Positions 1-7,846 of a DNA stretch of 64,000 nucleotides are shown here, piece after piece. The DNA is from Streptomyces sp. V4I2. Lineage in GTDB: Bacteria; Actinomycetota; Actinomycetes; Streptomycetales; Streptomycetaceae. The notes beneath the pieces are model-generated. The model did not search any database. It was not told the DNA's origin and saw only the letters and a program-made list of their open reading frames with translations. The stretch is taken from positions 7,812,001-7,876,000 of the forward strand of contig NZ_JAUSZM010000003.1 of the NCBI RefSeq assembly GCF_030817655.1. The letters are read 5' to 3'. A program made the position numbers and the translations under genes. The first letter of the stretch is position 1, and the number at the start of each line of letters is the position of its first letter.

Positions 1-129
1 GACCTTCGCAACATCGCCTCCATCGCCGCCTTTCTGAGTGCAGGATTCGGCTTCGCCGCCGAGGTCGACCTGCCCACCAAGCAGGCCGCCCTCATGATCC
101 GAGACCGGCACCTGCGCCATGTGTTGTAA
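1..129 (+). CDS. GNAT-family acetyltransferase, C-terminal end only (partial)
   Basis: Frame 1 is open from the first base to a TAA at 127-129 and gives the last 42 residues of a protein that begins before the window. The tail has the pattern D-x-x-N-x-A-S-I, then A-G-F-G-F, then D-L-P-T-K-x-A-A-L-M, which resembles the C-terminal end of GNAT acetyltransferases of the siderophore (IucB/RhbD-like) type. In that family the enzyme acylates a hydroxylated amine during siderophore assembly. The assignment rests on this short tail only, so the family is likely and the substrate is a guess. Confidence 0.5.
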   Translation, partial: DLRNIASIAAFLSAGFGFAAEVDLPTKQAALMIRDRHLRHVL

Positions 130-451
130 CGCCACGTCGCAGCGTCATCACTTTTGGTACACCGCCCGCGCCGATCCGGTTCCCACTCGCGCCACACGGA
201 TTTCCAGCCGAGCCGACATCCGACGAATCCGTGTCCGGCGAGCGCCGTAGCCAAGCCGATTTCCACCAGCGCCGAGCCCAGCCCCTGACGCCACCACGCC
301 GCCATCGAACAGAACCGAAGTGATCCAGGCCATCAAACGAGCCACCGCGAACCCGAACGTGCCTGTCCCGGACCCGACCGAAGCGATCCGATCCACGCCT
401 GAGCAGCACTCGGTCTTGATCCCGCCCCTCACCACCGCCTTGATCGCCCGT

Positions 452-474
452 TTGTCAGTGGCGCGCCGTAGGGT
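452..474 (+). promoter_or_regulatory. PafBC-type (RecA-NDp) DNA-damage promoter for the helicase gene
   Basis: TTGTCAGTG at 452-460, exactly eight bases, then TAGGGT at 469-474. This fits the actinobacterial LexA-independent damage promoter TTGTCRGTG-N8-TAnnnT without a mismatch. The ATG of the helicase is at 484, nine bases past the -10, so the transcript is probably leaderless. The rest of the 130-483 intergenic stretch shows no gene. Confidence 0.8.
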
Positions 475-483
475 GGTCGCGCT

Positions 484-2472
484 ATGACGAAGCCCTCACT
501 CCCCGAACTCCTGCATGCTGCCGTCACTGCCGTCGGCGGCACGGAGCGCCCAGGCCAGGTGACCATGGCCGAAGCCGTCGCGGACGCGATCGACGACAGC
601 TCCCATCTCCTGGTGCAGGCCGGCACCGGCACCGGAAAGTCGCTGGGTTACCTCGTGCCCGCGCTCGCGCACGGGGAGCGCGTGGTCGTGGCGACCGCCA
701 CTCTCGCCCTGCAGCGTCAGCTCGTGGAGCGAGACCTGCCGCGTACGGTCGATGCACTGCACCCGCTGCTGCGCCGCCGCCCGGAGTTCGCGATGCTCAA
801 GGGCAGATCGAACTACCTGTGTCTGCACCGACTCCACGAGGGCGTCCCGCAGGACGAGGAGGAGGGCCTCTTCGACCAGTTCGAGGCGGCCGCGCCCACC
901 AGCAAACTGGGCCAGGACCTGCTGCGCATGCGTGACTGGGCGGACGAGACCGAGACCGGCGACCGCGACGACCTCACGCCCGGCGTCTCCGACCGCGCCT
1001 GGTCCCAGATCTCGGTTTCCTCACGGGAATGCCTGGGGGCTTCGAAGTGCGCCTACGGTGCCGAGTGCTTCGCCGAGATGGCCCGCGAGCGCGCCAAGCT
1101 CTCCGAGGTCGTCGTCACCAACCACGCGCTGCTCGCCATCGACGCCATCGAGGGCGCCCCGGTCCTCCCGCAGCATGAGGTGCTGATCGTCGACGAGGCG
1201 CACGAACTGGTCTCCCGGGTCACCGGAGTCGCCACCGGTGAGCTCACCCCGGGCCAGGTCAACCGCGCGGTGCGCCGCGCGGCCAAGCTCGTCAACGAGA
1301 AGGCCGCCGATCAGCTCCAGACCGCCGCCGAGGGCTTCGAGCGGCTGATGGAACTCGCCCTCCCCGGCCGCCTGGAGGAGATCCCGGAGGACCTCGGCTA
1401 CGCGCTGATGGCCCTGCGCGACGCCTGCCGCACTGTGATCTCCGGGATCGGCGCCACCCGCGACAAGTCCGTCCAGGACGAGGACGCGGTCCGCAAGCAG
1501 GCGCTGGCCTCGGTGGAGAGCGTGCACGACGTGGCGGAGCGCATCACGAACGGCTCCGAGTGGGACGTCGTCTGGTACGAGCGTCACGATCGCTTCGGCG
1601 CTTCTCTGCGCGTGGCCCCCATGTCGGTCTCGGGCCTGCTGAGGGAGAAGCTCTTCGCCGACCGTTCGGTGGTCCTGACGTCCGCGACCCTGAAGCTGGG
1701 GGGTGACTTCAACGGCGTAGGTGCGTCCCTGGGCCTCGCCCCCGAGGGTACGGAGGGCGAGGACGTCCCGCAGTGGAAGGGCATTGATGTCGGCTCGCCC
1801 TTCGACTACCCCAAGCAGGGCATCCTGTACGTCGCGAAGCACCTGGCCCGCCCGGCGCGGGACGGCGACCGCACGGACATGCTCGACGAACTCACCGAGC
1901 TGATCCAGTCGGCCGGCGGTCGCACCCTGGGGCTGTTCTCCTCGATGAGGGCGGCCCAGCTGGCCGCGGAGGAGCTGCGCTCCCGCATCCCCGAGTTCCC
2001 CATCCTTCTCCAGGGCGAGGAGACACTCGGCGAACTGATCAAGAATTTCGCGGCCGATCCCAAGACGTGCCTCTTCGGCACGCTGTCGCTCTGGCAGGGC
2101 GTCGACGTCCCGGGCCCCAGCTGTCAGCTGGTCGTCATGGACAAGATCCCGTTCCCGAGGCCGGACGATCCGCTGATGAGCGCCCGCCAGAAGGCGGTGG
2201 AGGACGCGGGCGGGAACGGCTTCATGGCGGTGGCCGCCACCCACGCGGCGCTGCTCATGGCCCAGGGCGCCGGTCGCCTCGTACGGGCTTCGGGGGACCG
2301 CGGTGTGGTTGCCGTACTGGACCAGCGTCTGGCGACGGCCCGGTACGGGAGCTATCTGAAGGCTTCGTTGCCCGACTTCTGGTACACGACGGACCGCAAT
2401 CAGGTCCGGAGGTCGCTGGCCGCGATCGATGCGGCGGCGAAGAAGGCGGAAGCGGAAGCCACGGCAGAGTGA
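484..2472 (+). CDS. ATP-dependent iron-sulphur helicase, DinG/XPD family
   Basis: 662-residue superfamily 2 helicase. Walker A GTGTGKS is at residues 47-53 and the DEAH box at 237-240. Cysteines at 112, 184, 189 and 195 have the spacing of the 4Fe-4S cluster of the DinG/XPD family, and the C-terminal half carries the second RecA-like domain with a Q-G-x-G-R-L-V-R motif. Family members unwind DNA 5'-3' and can resolve R-loops and other repair intermediates. Start: ATG 484 has no Shine-Dalgarno but sits directly behind a PafBC-type promoter, so expression is probably induced by DNA damage. It is convergent with lexA and separated from it by a long hairpin. The family call is firm; the exact substrate is inferred. 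Confidence 0.93.
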   Translation: MTKPSLPELLHAAVTAVGGTERPGQVTMAEAVADAIDDSSHLLVQAGTGTGKSLGYLVPALAHGERVVVATATLALQRQLVERDLPRTVDALHPLLRRRPEFAMLKGRSNYLCLHRLHEGVPQDEEEGLFDQFEAAAPTSKLGQDLLRMRDWADETETGDRDDLTPGVSDRAWSQISVSSRECLGASKCAYGAECFAEMARERAKLSEVVVTNHALLAIDAIEGAPVLPQHEVLIVDEAHELVSRVTGVATGELTPGQVNRAVRRAAKLVNEKAADQLQTAAEGFERLMELALPGRLEEIPEDLGYALMALRDACRTVISGIGATRDKSVQDEDAVRKQALASVESVHDVAERITNGSEWDVVWYERHDRFGASLRVAPMSVSGLLREKLFADRSVVLTSATLKLGGDFNGVGASLGLAPEGTEGEDVPQWKGIDVGSPFDYPKQGILYVAKHLARPARDGDRTDMLDELTELIQSAGGRTLGLFSSMRAAQLAAEELRSRIPEFPILLQGEETLGELIKNFAADPKTCLFGTLSLWQGVDVPGPSCQLVVMDKIPFPRPDDPLMSARQKAVEDAGGNGFMAVAATHAALLMAQGAGRLVRASGDRGVVAVLDQRLATARYGSYLKASLPDFWYTTDRNQVRRSLAAIDAAAKKAEAEATAE

Positions 2473-2518
2473 TCGGGCGTTGGCCTGTCCCCTCGCAGGG
2501 ACAGGCCAACGCCCGATC
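2471..2518. terminator. Bidirectional terminator between helicase gene and lexA
   Basis: A perfect 21-bp inverted repeat (arms 2471-2491 and 2498-2518, 6-base loop) begins inside the helicase stop codon. It lies between two convergent genes, so it can serve both; there is no long T tract, as is common in Streptomyces. Confidence 0.8.
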
Positions 2519-2625
2519 AAAGTCCCCGCGTCACCAGGGATCGCACAGCGCAGGGCCCCGGAACCGGCGCAGGGGTCCCGGGGCCCGGTCAGGGGGTCGG
2601 CTCTACGAGCCGGCCGCCGCAGCCG

Positions 2626-3405
2626 TCACACGCGCCGCAGCACTGCCACCACCTTGCCGAGGATGGTCGCATCGTCGCCGGGAATCGGCTCGTAGGCGGA
2701 GTTGTGCGGGAGGAGCCAGACGTGGCCGTCCTCGCGCTTGAAGCGCTTGACGGTCGCCTCGCCGTCGAGCATCGCGGCGACGATGTCGCCGTTCTCGGCG
2801 ACCGGCTGACGGCGGACCGTGACCCAGTCTCCGTCGCAGATCGCGGCCTCGATCATCGAGTCGCCGACGACCTTGAGGACGAACAACTCACCGTCGCCGA
2901 CCAGCTGGCGGGGGAGAGGGAAGACGTCCTCGACCGACTCCTCCGCGAGGATCGGGCCACCTGCGGCGATGCGGCCGACCAGCGGGACGTACGACGCGGC
3001 GGGCTTGCCTGCGGTGTCGGTGGGCTGCGCCGAGGATGCCTGGTCGGATCCGCGCACTTCGTAGGCGCGCGGGCGGTGCGGGTCGCGGCGCAGGAAGCCC
3101 TTGCGCTCCAGGGCCATCAGCTGATGAGCGACCGACGACGTGCTGGACAGGCCGACCGCTTGGCCGATCTCCCGCATCGACGGCGGGTAGCCACGCCGCT
3201 GCACGGAGTCCCGGATGACCTCGATCACCCGCCGCTGCCGGTCGGTGAGCCCCGAGCTGTCCGCCCGGATGCCCGGAGGTCGGCCCGGTAGGGAGCGCTT
3301 GTGCCCCTCGGGATTCATGGCTTCGTTCATCGCATGCACCGGCTCGAGTCGGCCCTGGGAGCGGTCCTGGGCAGTGATGGTGGCACTGTCTGCGGTGGTG
3401 GTCAC
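2626..3405 (-). CDS. lexA: LexA SOS repressor
   Basis: 259 residues. The N-terminal winged helix-turn-helix (about 52-118) binds SOS boxes and the C-terminal S24 peptidase domain carries out self-cleavage when RecA filaments form. The scissile Ala-Gly is at 148-149 (IAAGG), the catalytic Ser at 183 (GDSM) and Lys at 220 (ATVK). The GTG at 3403-3405 is chosen because GAGAGGGG stands just upstream and an N-terminus starting VTTTADS is usual for Streptomyces LexA; longer in-frame openings lack an RBS. An SOS box lies about 60 bp upstream, consistent with autorepression. Very secure. Confidence 0.97.
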   Translation of the reverse strand: MTTTADSATITAQDRSQGRLEPVHAMNEAMNPEGHKRSLPGRPPGIRADSSGLTDRQRRVIEVIRDSVQRRGYPPSMREIGQAVGLSSTSSVAHQLMALERKGFLRRDPHRPRAYEVRGSDQASSAQPTDTAGKPAASYVPLVGRIAAGGPILAEESVEDVFPLPRQLVGDGELFVLKVVGDSMIEAAICDGDWVTVRRQPVAENGDIVAAMLDGEATVKRFKREDGHVWLLPHNSAYEPIPGDDATILGKVVAVLRRV

Positions 3406-3465
3406 GTCGGCCCCTCTCGATGGTCTCCCTGCTGGACAACGGTAGTTGCTTTCGAAAGGTTGCGC

Positions 3466-3479
3466 CAAACACACGTTCG
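3466..3479 (-). promoter_or_regulatory. LexA (SOS) box
   Basis: Read on the minus strand the site is CGAACGTGTGTTTG, a full match to the Gram-positive SOS box CGAAC-RNRY-GTTYG. It stands upstream of lexA and should mediate autorepression. Confidence 0.82.
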
Positions 3480-3781
3480 AGTGAAAAAGTGCGAATAACC
3501 TGGCTTGATCTTGTGCTCGGGTGTATGGCTGACGCGGCGCTCAGCAGACATAAGCGCCCATTGTTGTACTCTTCACCGCCGGAGTGGCGACCTCGTGGGT
3601 GCCGCCCCAGTCTGCCATCCGCCTTCCCGCCGACCGGGAACGGGCCCCCATCTGCGCGGGAACCCCACGTGCCCTCCCTGTGGCGCCCACGGTATCTCCG
3701 CATGTGTCGCAGCGGTACGTCTGTGCGGCCCGTGTACCGGAGCTGCGGTACGGGCGTGTGGCACATGCCAATGCTCGCGCG

Positions 3782-3829
3782 ACACGCGTGTACGGCGTGT
3801 ATGTATGGGCCAATCCCCACATGTAGTGG
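3782..3829 (+). promoter_or_regulatory. Pair of inverted repeats, probable NrdR boxes
   Basis: Two inverted repeats lie in the 490-bp lexA-nrdR gap: ACACGC-N7-GCGTGT at 3782-3800 and CCAC-ATGTA-GTGG at 3817-3829. Their centres (3791 and 3823) are 32 bp apart, about three helical turns, the arrangement known for paired NrdR boxes in ribonucleotide reductase promoters. The match to the family consensus is loose, so the call leans on symmetry, spacing and position. No gene is seen in 3480-3968; a GGAGG at about 3953-3957 serves nrdR. Confidence 0.5.
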
Positions 3830-3968
3830 TTGGATTGCAGCAGCAGCCCAGAAGTTGTGGTCCCCCGGGTCTTCGAGCCCTCGGTCATCGCCTATGCTTG
3901 GGGCTGCTTCAAGGGGCACGAGAGGTCTCTTGAGGCTATTGAGTCTGCTGTGAGGAGGGTTCGGAGTT

Positions 3969-4529
3969 ATGCACTGCCCCTTCTGCAGGCACCCCGACAG
4001 CCGCGTCGTCGACAGTCGTACGACCGACGACGGCACGTCGATCCGCAGGCGCCGCCAGTGTCCTGACTGCTCCCGTCGTTTCACGACCGTGGAGACGTGC
4101 TCACTCATGGTGGTCAAGCGGTCCGGAGTCACCGAGCCTTTCAGCCGTACCAAGGTCATCAATGGCGTGCGCAAGGCATGCCAGGGGCGGCCTGTCACCG
4201 AGGACGCGCTCGCCCAACTCGGCCAACGGGTCGAGGAAGCGGTGCGCGCCACCGGAAGCGCCGAGCTGACCACCCACGACGTGGGGCTGGCCATACTCGG
4301 CCCGTTGCAGGAGCTCGATCTCGTCGCCTATCTGCGATTCGCCTCCGTCTACCGGGCGTTCGACTCGCTCGAGGACTTCGAGGCGGCCATCGCGGAACTC
4401 AGGGAACAGCCGGGACACCCCGTCGCGGACGACGACGACCGCGAAGGTGCTGTCGCGGGGGGCCAGGAAGACGATCGCGGGTCCGCGGGGACTGCTCAGG
4501 TCCCCGAGCCCGCGCACTCCGCCGACTGA
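3969..4529 (+). CDS. nrdR: Transcriptional repressor NrdR
   Basis: 186 residues. The N-terminal zinc ribbon has the cysteine pairs C3-x2-C6 and C31-x2-C34, followed by an ATP-cone domain (about 46-136) that senses ATP/dATP and controls binding to operators before ribonucleotide reductase genes. The ATG follows GAGGAGGG. Residues past about 150 are acidic and poorly conserved. nrdJ lies 164 bp downstream on the same strand, so the pair is probably one transcription unit with the repressor controlling its own operon. Very secure. Confidence 0.96.
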   Translation: MHCPFCRHPDSRVVDSRTTDDGTSIRRRRQCPDCSRRFTTVETCSLMVVKRSGVTEPFSRTKVINGVRKACQGRPVTEDALAQLGQRVEEAVRATGSAELTTHDVGLAILGPLQELDLVAYLRFASVYRAFDSLEDFEAAIAELREQPGHPVADDDDREGAVAGGQEDDRGSAGTAQVPEPAHSAD

Positions 4530-4591
4530 CCGGCGGGCCGGAACCGGGAGAAGGCCCCGGGGCCGGCCGGGCAGCGGCGGACGAAGACTTG

Positions 4592-4659
4592 CTGCGGGCG
4601 ACAAGCGAGTGGTGCCCGCAGCACTAGACACACCACCGTGCCACGGGAACATCGTGGCA
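4592..4659 (+). other. Two hairpins in the nrdR-nrdJ gap
   Basis: CTGCGGGC/GCCCGCAG (4592-4599 and 4614-4621) and TGCCACG/CGTGGCA (4639-4645 and 4653-4659) occupy the spacer between nrdR and nrdJ. The second is followed by a short T-rich stretch at about 4670. They may be an attenuator or mRNA processing elements that set NrdJ levels against NrdR; no cobalamin riboswitch was recognised here. Confidence 0.4.
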
Positions 4660-4693
4660 TTTCAGGGCGTTTTTGCCTGTACAGGGAGGCGGC

Positions 4694-7588
4694 ATGACAG
4701 AGACGGCGAGCGGTCCGGCACGGAGTTCCCGCGCCAAGGGCACCAAGGCGACCAAGGGGCTGCGCATCGAGCGCATCCACACCACCCCCGGCGTGCATCC
4801 GTACGACGAGGTGTCCTGGGAGCGCCGTGACGTCGTCATGACCAACTGGCGCGACGGCTCGGTCAATTTCGAGCAGCGTGGCGTCGAGTTCCCCGACTTC
4901 TGGTCGGTGAACGCGGTCAACATCGTCACCAGCAAGTACTTCCGCGGTGCCGTGGGCACCCCGCAGCGCGAGGTGAGCCTCAAGCAGCTCATCGACCGCA
5001 TCGTGAAGACGTACCGGAAGGCCGGCGAGGACTACAAGTACTTCTCCTCGCCCGCCGACGCGGAGATCTTCGAGCACGAGCTGGCGTACGCCCTCTTGCA
5101 CCAGATCTTCAGCTTCAACAGCCCCGTCTGGTTCAACGTCGGTACGCCCCAGCCCCAGCAGGTCTCGGCCTGCTTCATCCTGTCCGTCGACGACTCCATG
5201 GAGTCGATCCTCGACTGGTACAAGGAAGAGGGCATGATCTTCAAGGGCGGCTCCGGCGCCGGCCTGAACCTCTCCCGCATCCGCTCCTCCAAGGAGCTGC
5301 TCTCCTCCGGCGGCAACGCCTCCGGGCCGGTCTCCTTCATGCGCGGCGCCGACGCCTCGGCAGGAACGATCAAGTCGGGCGGCGCCACCCGTCGCGCCGC
5401 CAAGATGGTCATCCTCGACGTCGACCACCCGGACATCGAGGGCTTCATCGAGACCAAGGTGAAGGAAGAGGTGAAGATCCGCGCCCTGCGTGACGCGGGC
5501 TTCGACATGGACCTGGGCGGCGACGACATCACGTCCGTCCAGTACCAGAACGCCAACAACTCGGTCCGGGTGAACGACGAGTTCATGAAGGCGGTCGAGG
5601 AGGGCGGCAAGTTCGGCCTGCGCGCCCGCATGACCGGCGAGGTCATCGAAGAGGTCGACGCCAAGACCCTCTTCCGCAAGATGGCCGAGGCGGCCTGGGC
5701 CTGTGCCGACCCCGGCATCCAGTACGACGACACCATCAACGCCTGGCACACCTGCCCGGAGTCGGGCCGCATCAACGGCTCCAACCCGTGCAGCGAGTAC
5801 ATGCACCTGGACAACACGTCCTGCAACCTCGCCTCGCTGAACCTGATGAAGTTCCTCAAGGACGACGGCAAGGGCACCCAGTCCTTCGAGGTCGAGCGCT
5901 TCGCGAAGGTCGTCGAGCTCGTCATCACCGCGATGGACATCTCCATCTGCTTCGCGGACTTCCCGACCCAGAAGATCGGCGAGAACACCCGCGCCTTCCG
6001 CCAGCTCGGCATCGGCTACGCCAACCTCGGCGCCCTGCTGATGGCGACCGGCCACGCGTACGACTCCGACGGCGGCCGCGCCCTCGCCGGCTCCATCACC
6101 TCGCTGATGACGGGCACGTCGTACAAGCGCTCCGCCGAACTCGCCGCGGTCGTCGGCCCGTACGACGGCTACGCCCGCAACGCCCAGCCGCACCTGCGCG
6201 TCATGAAGCAGCACTCCGACGCCAACACCACGGCCGTCCGCATGGACGACCTGGACTCGCCGATCTGGGCCGCCGCCACCGAGGCCTGGCAGGACGTGCT
6301 GCGTCTCGGCGAGAAGAACGGTTTCCGTAACTCCCAGGCGTCCGTCATCGCCCCGACCGGCACCATCGGTCTGGCGATGTCCTGCGACACCACGGGTCTT
6401 GAGCCCGACCTCGCCCTGGTCAAGTTCAAGAAGCTGGTCGGCGGCGGCTCGATGCAGATCGTCAACGGCACCGTTCCGCAGGCCCTGCGCCGCATGGGTT
6501 ACCAGGAGGAGCAGATCGAGGCGATCGTCGCCCACATCGCCGACCACGGCAATGTGATCGACGCCCCGGGCCTCAAGCACGAGCACTACGAGGTCTTCGA
6601 CTGCGCGATGGGCGAGCGCTCCATCTCCGCGATGGGCCACGTCCGCATGATGGCCGCGATCCAGCCGTGGATCTCCGGTGCACTGTCCAAGACGGTCAAC
6701 CTGCCGGAGTCGGCGACCGTCGAAGACGTCGAAGAGGTCTACTTCGAGGCCTGGAAGATGGGCGTCAAGGCGCTCGCCATCTACCGCGACAACTGCAAGG
6801 TCGGCCAGCCGCTCTCCGCCAAGACCAAGGAGAAGGAGAAGGTCGAGGTCACGGAGAAGGCAGAGGCGACCATCCGCGAGACGGTCGAGAAGATCGTCGA
6901 GTACCGCCCCGTCCGCAAGCGCCTCCCGAAGGGCCGTCCCGGCATCACGACGTCCTTCACGGTCGGCGGCGCCGAGGGCTACATGACGGCCAACTCCTAC
7001 CCGGACGACGGCCTGGGCGAGGTCTTCCTGAAGATGTCGAAGCAGGGCTCGACCCTCGCCGGCATGATGGACGCCTTCTCGATCGCCGTCTCCGTCGGCC
7101 TCCAGTACGGCGTGCCGCTGGAGACGTACGTCTCGAAGTTCACGAACATGCGCTTCGAGCCCGCCGGCATGACGGACGATCCGGACGTGCGGATGGCGCA
7201 GTCGATCGTCGACTACATCTTCCGCCGCCTGGCGCTCGACTTCCTGCCCTTCGAGACGCGCTCCGCGCTCGGCATCCACTCCGCCGAGGAGCGCCAGCGC
7301 CACCTGGAGACGGGTTCGTACGAGCCGTCCGACGACGAGATGGACGTCGAGGGCCTGGCCCAGTCGGCACCGCGCGCCCAGGAGCTGAAGGCCGTCGCCA
7401 CGCCGAAGGCCGAGGTCGAGGTGGCCAAGCCCGCCCCGCAGCAGGCCCACACCAGCGCCGAACTGGTGGAGATGCAGCTGGGCATCCAGGCCGACGCCCC
7501 GCTGTGCTTCTCCTGCGGTACGAAGATGCAGCGAGCCGGGTCCTGCTACATCTGCGAGGGGTGCGGCTCGACCAGCGGTTGCAGCTGA
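4694..7588 (+). CDS. nrdJ: Class II (adenosylcobalamin-dependent) ribonucleoside-diphosphate reductase
   Basis: 964 residues, oxygen-independent reductase that makes deoxyribonucleotides with coenzyme B12. The N-x-C-x-E radical-site motif is visible as NPCSEY, a glycine-rich GGSGAGLNLS segment lies in the N-terminal third, and the C-terminal tail has the paired cysteines (CFSC, CYICEGC) that recycle the active-site disulphide. ATG 4694 follows GGGAGG; an in-frame TTG at 4673 is less likely. Streptomyces normally also has a class I enzyme elsewhere, and the class II enzyme is typically active in growth or under oxygen limitation. Probably cotranscribed with and repressed by NrdR. Confidence 0.96.
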   Translation: MTETASGPARSSRAKGTKATKGLRIERIHTTPGVHPYDEVSWERRDVVMTNWRDGSVNFEQRGVEFPDFWSVNAVNIVTSKYFRGAVGTPQREVSLKQLIDRIVKTYRKAGEDYKYFSSPADAEIFEHELAYALLHQIFSFNSPVWFNVGTPQPQQVSACFILSVDDSMESILDWYKEEGMIFKGGSGAGLNLSRIRSSKELLSSGGNASGPVSFMRGADASAGTIKSGGATRRAAKMVILDVDHPDIEGFIETKVKEEVKIRALRDAGFDMDLGGDDITSVQYQNANNSVRVNDEFMKAVEEGGKFGLRARMTGEVIEEVDAKTLFRKMAEAAWACADPGIQYDDTINAWHTCPESGRINGSNPCSEYMHLDNTSCNLASLNLMKFLKDDGKGTQSFEVERFAKVVELVITAMDISICFADFPTQKIGENTRAFRQLGIGYANLGALLMATGHAYDSDGGRALAGSITSLMTGTSYKRSAELAAVVGPYDGYARNAQPHLRVMKQHSDANTTAVRMDDLDSPIWAAATEAWQDVLRLGEKNGFRNSQASVIAPTGTIGLAMSCDTTGLEPDLALVKFKKLVGGGSMQIVNGTVPQALRRMGYQEEQIEAIVAHIADHGNVIDAPGLKHEHYEVFDCAMGERSISAMGHVRMMAAIQPWISGALSKTVNLPESATVEDVEEVYFEAWKMGVKALAIYRDNCKVGQPLSAKTKEKEKVEVTEKAEATIRETVEKIVEYRPVRKRLPKGRPGITTSFTVGGAEGYMTANSYPDDGLGEVFLKMSKQGSTLAGMMDAFSIAVSVGLQYGVPLETYVSKFTNMRFEPAGMTDDPDVRMAQSIVDYIFRRLALDFLPFETRSALGIHSAEERQRHLETGSYEPSDDEMDVEGLAQSAPRAQELKAVATPKAEVEVAKPAPQQAHTSAELVEMQLGIQADAPLCFSCGTKMQRAGSCYICEGCGSTSGCS

Positions 7589-7654
7589 CACTGGGCGGAA
7601 CTGCGTCGAGGGCAACACTCGGCAAACGCTCACCTGACAAGTAGTCCCTGATGA

Positions 7655-7685
7655 GAGGGGCGTCAGCCTCGTGCTGACGCCCCTC
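7655..7685 (+). terminator. Terminator after nrdJ
   Basis: Perfect 13-bp stem (7655-7667 and 7673-7685) with a 5-base loop, 66 bp after the nrdJ stop. Confidence 0.85.
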
Positions 7686-7846
7686 CCGCGTAGCGGCCTT
7701 CTCTAAGGAGACATCCGCCGCTCAAGCGCCCGCAGCAATGTTGCATCCAGCGCAGCCGCCCTACAGGCCCCCTGTGAGGGTGGGTTGACGAGAAGCACCG
7801 ATCCGGGCGCCGTCTACCGAAGGGGGCTTGTTGTCACGGCGCTGCG

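Noticed and set aside
3480..3968. Cobalamin riboswitch upstream of nrdRJ
   Set aside because: The enzyme uses B12, but I see no B12-box-like conserved core; only inverted repeats fitting NrdR.
4496..7633. 1,045-codon minus-strand frame across nrdJ
   Set aside because: Composition of repeats of V, L, H, D, R and G is typical for the antisense of a GC-rich gene; nrdJ on the plus strand is certain.
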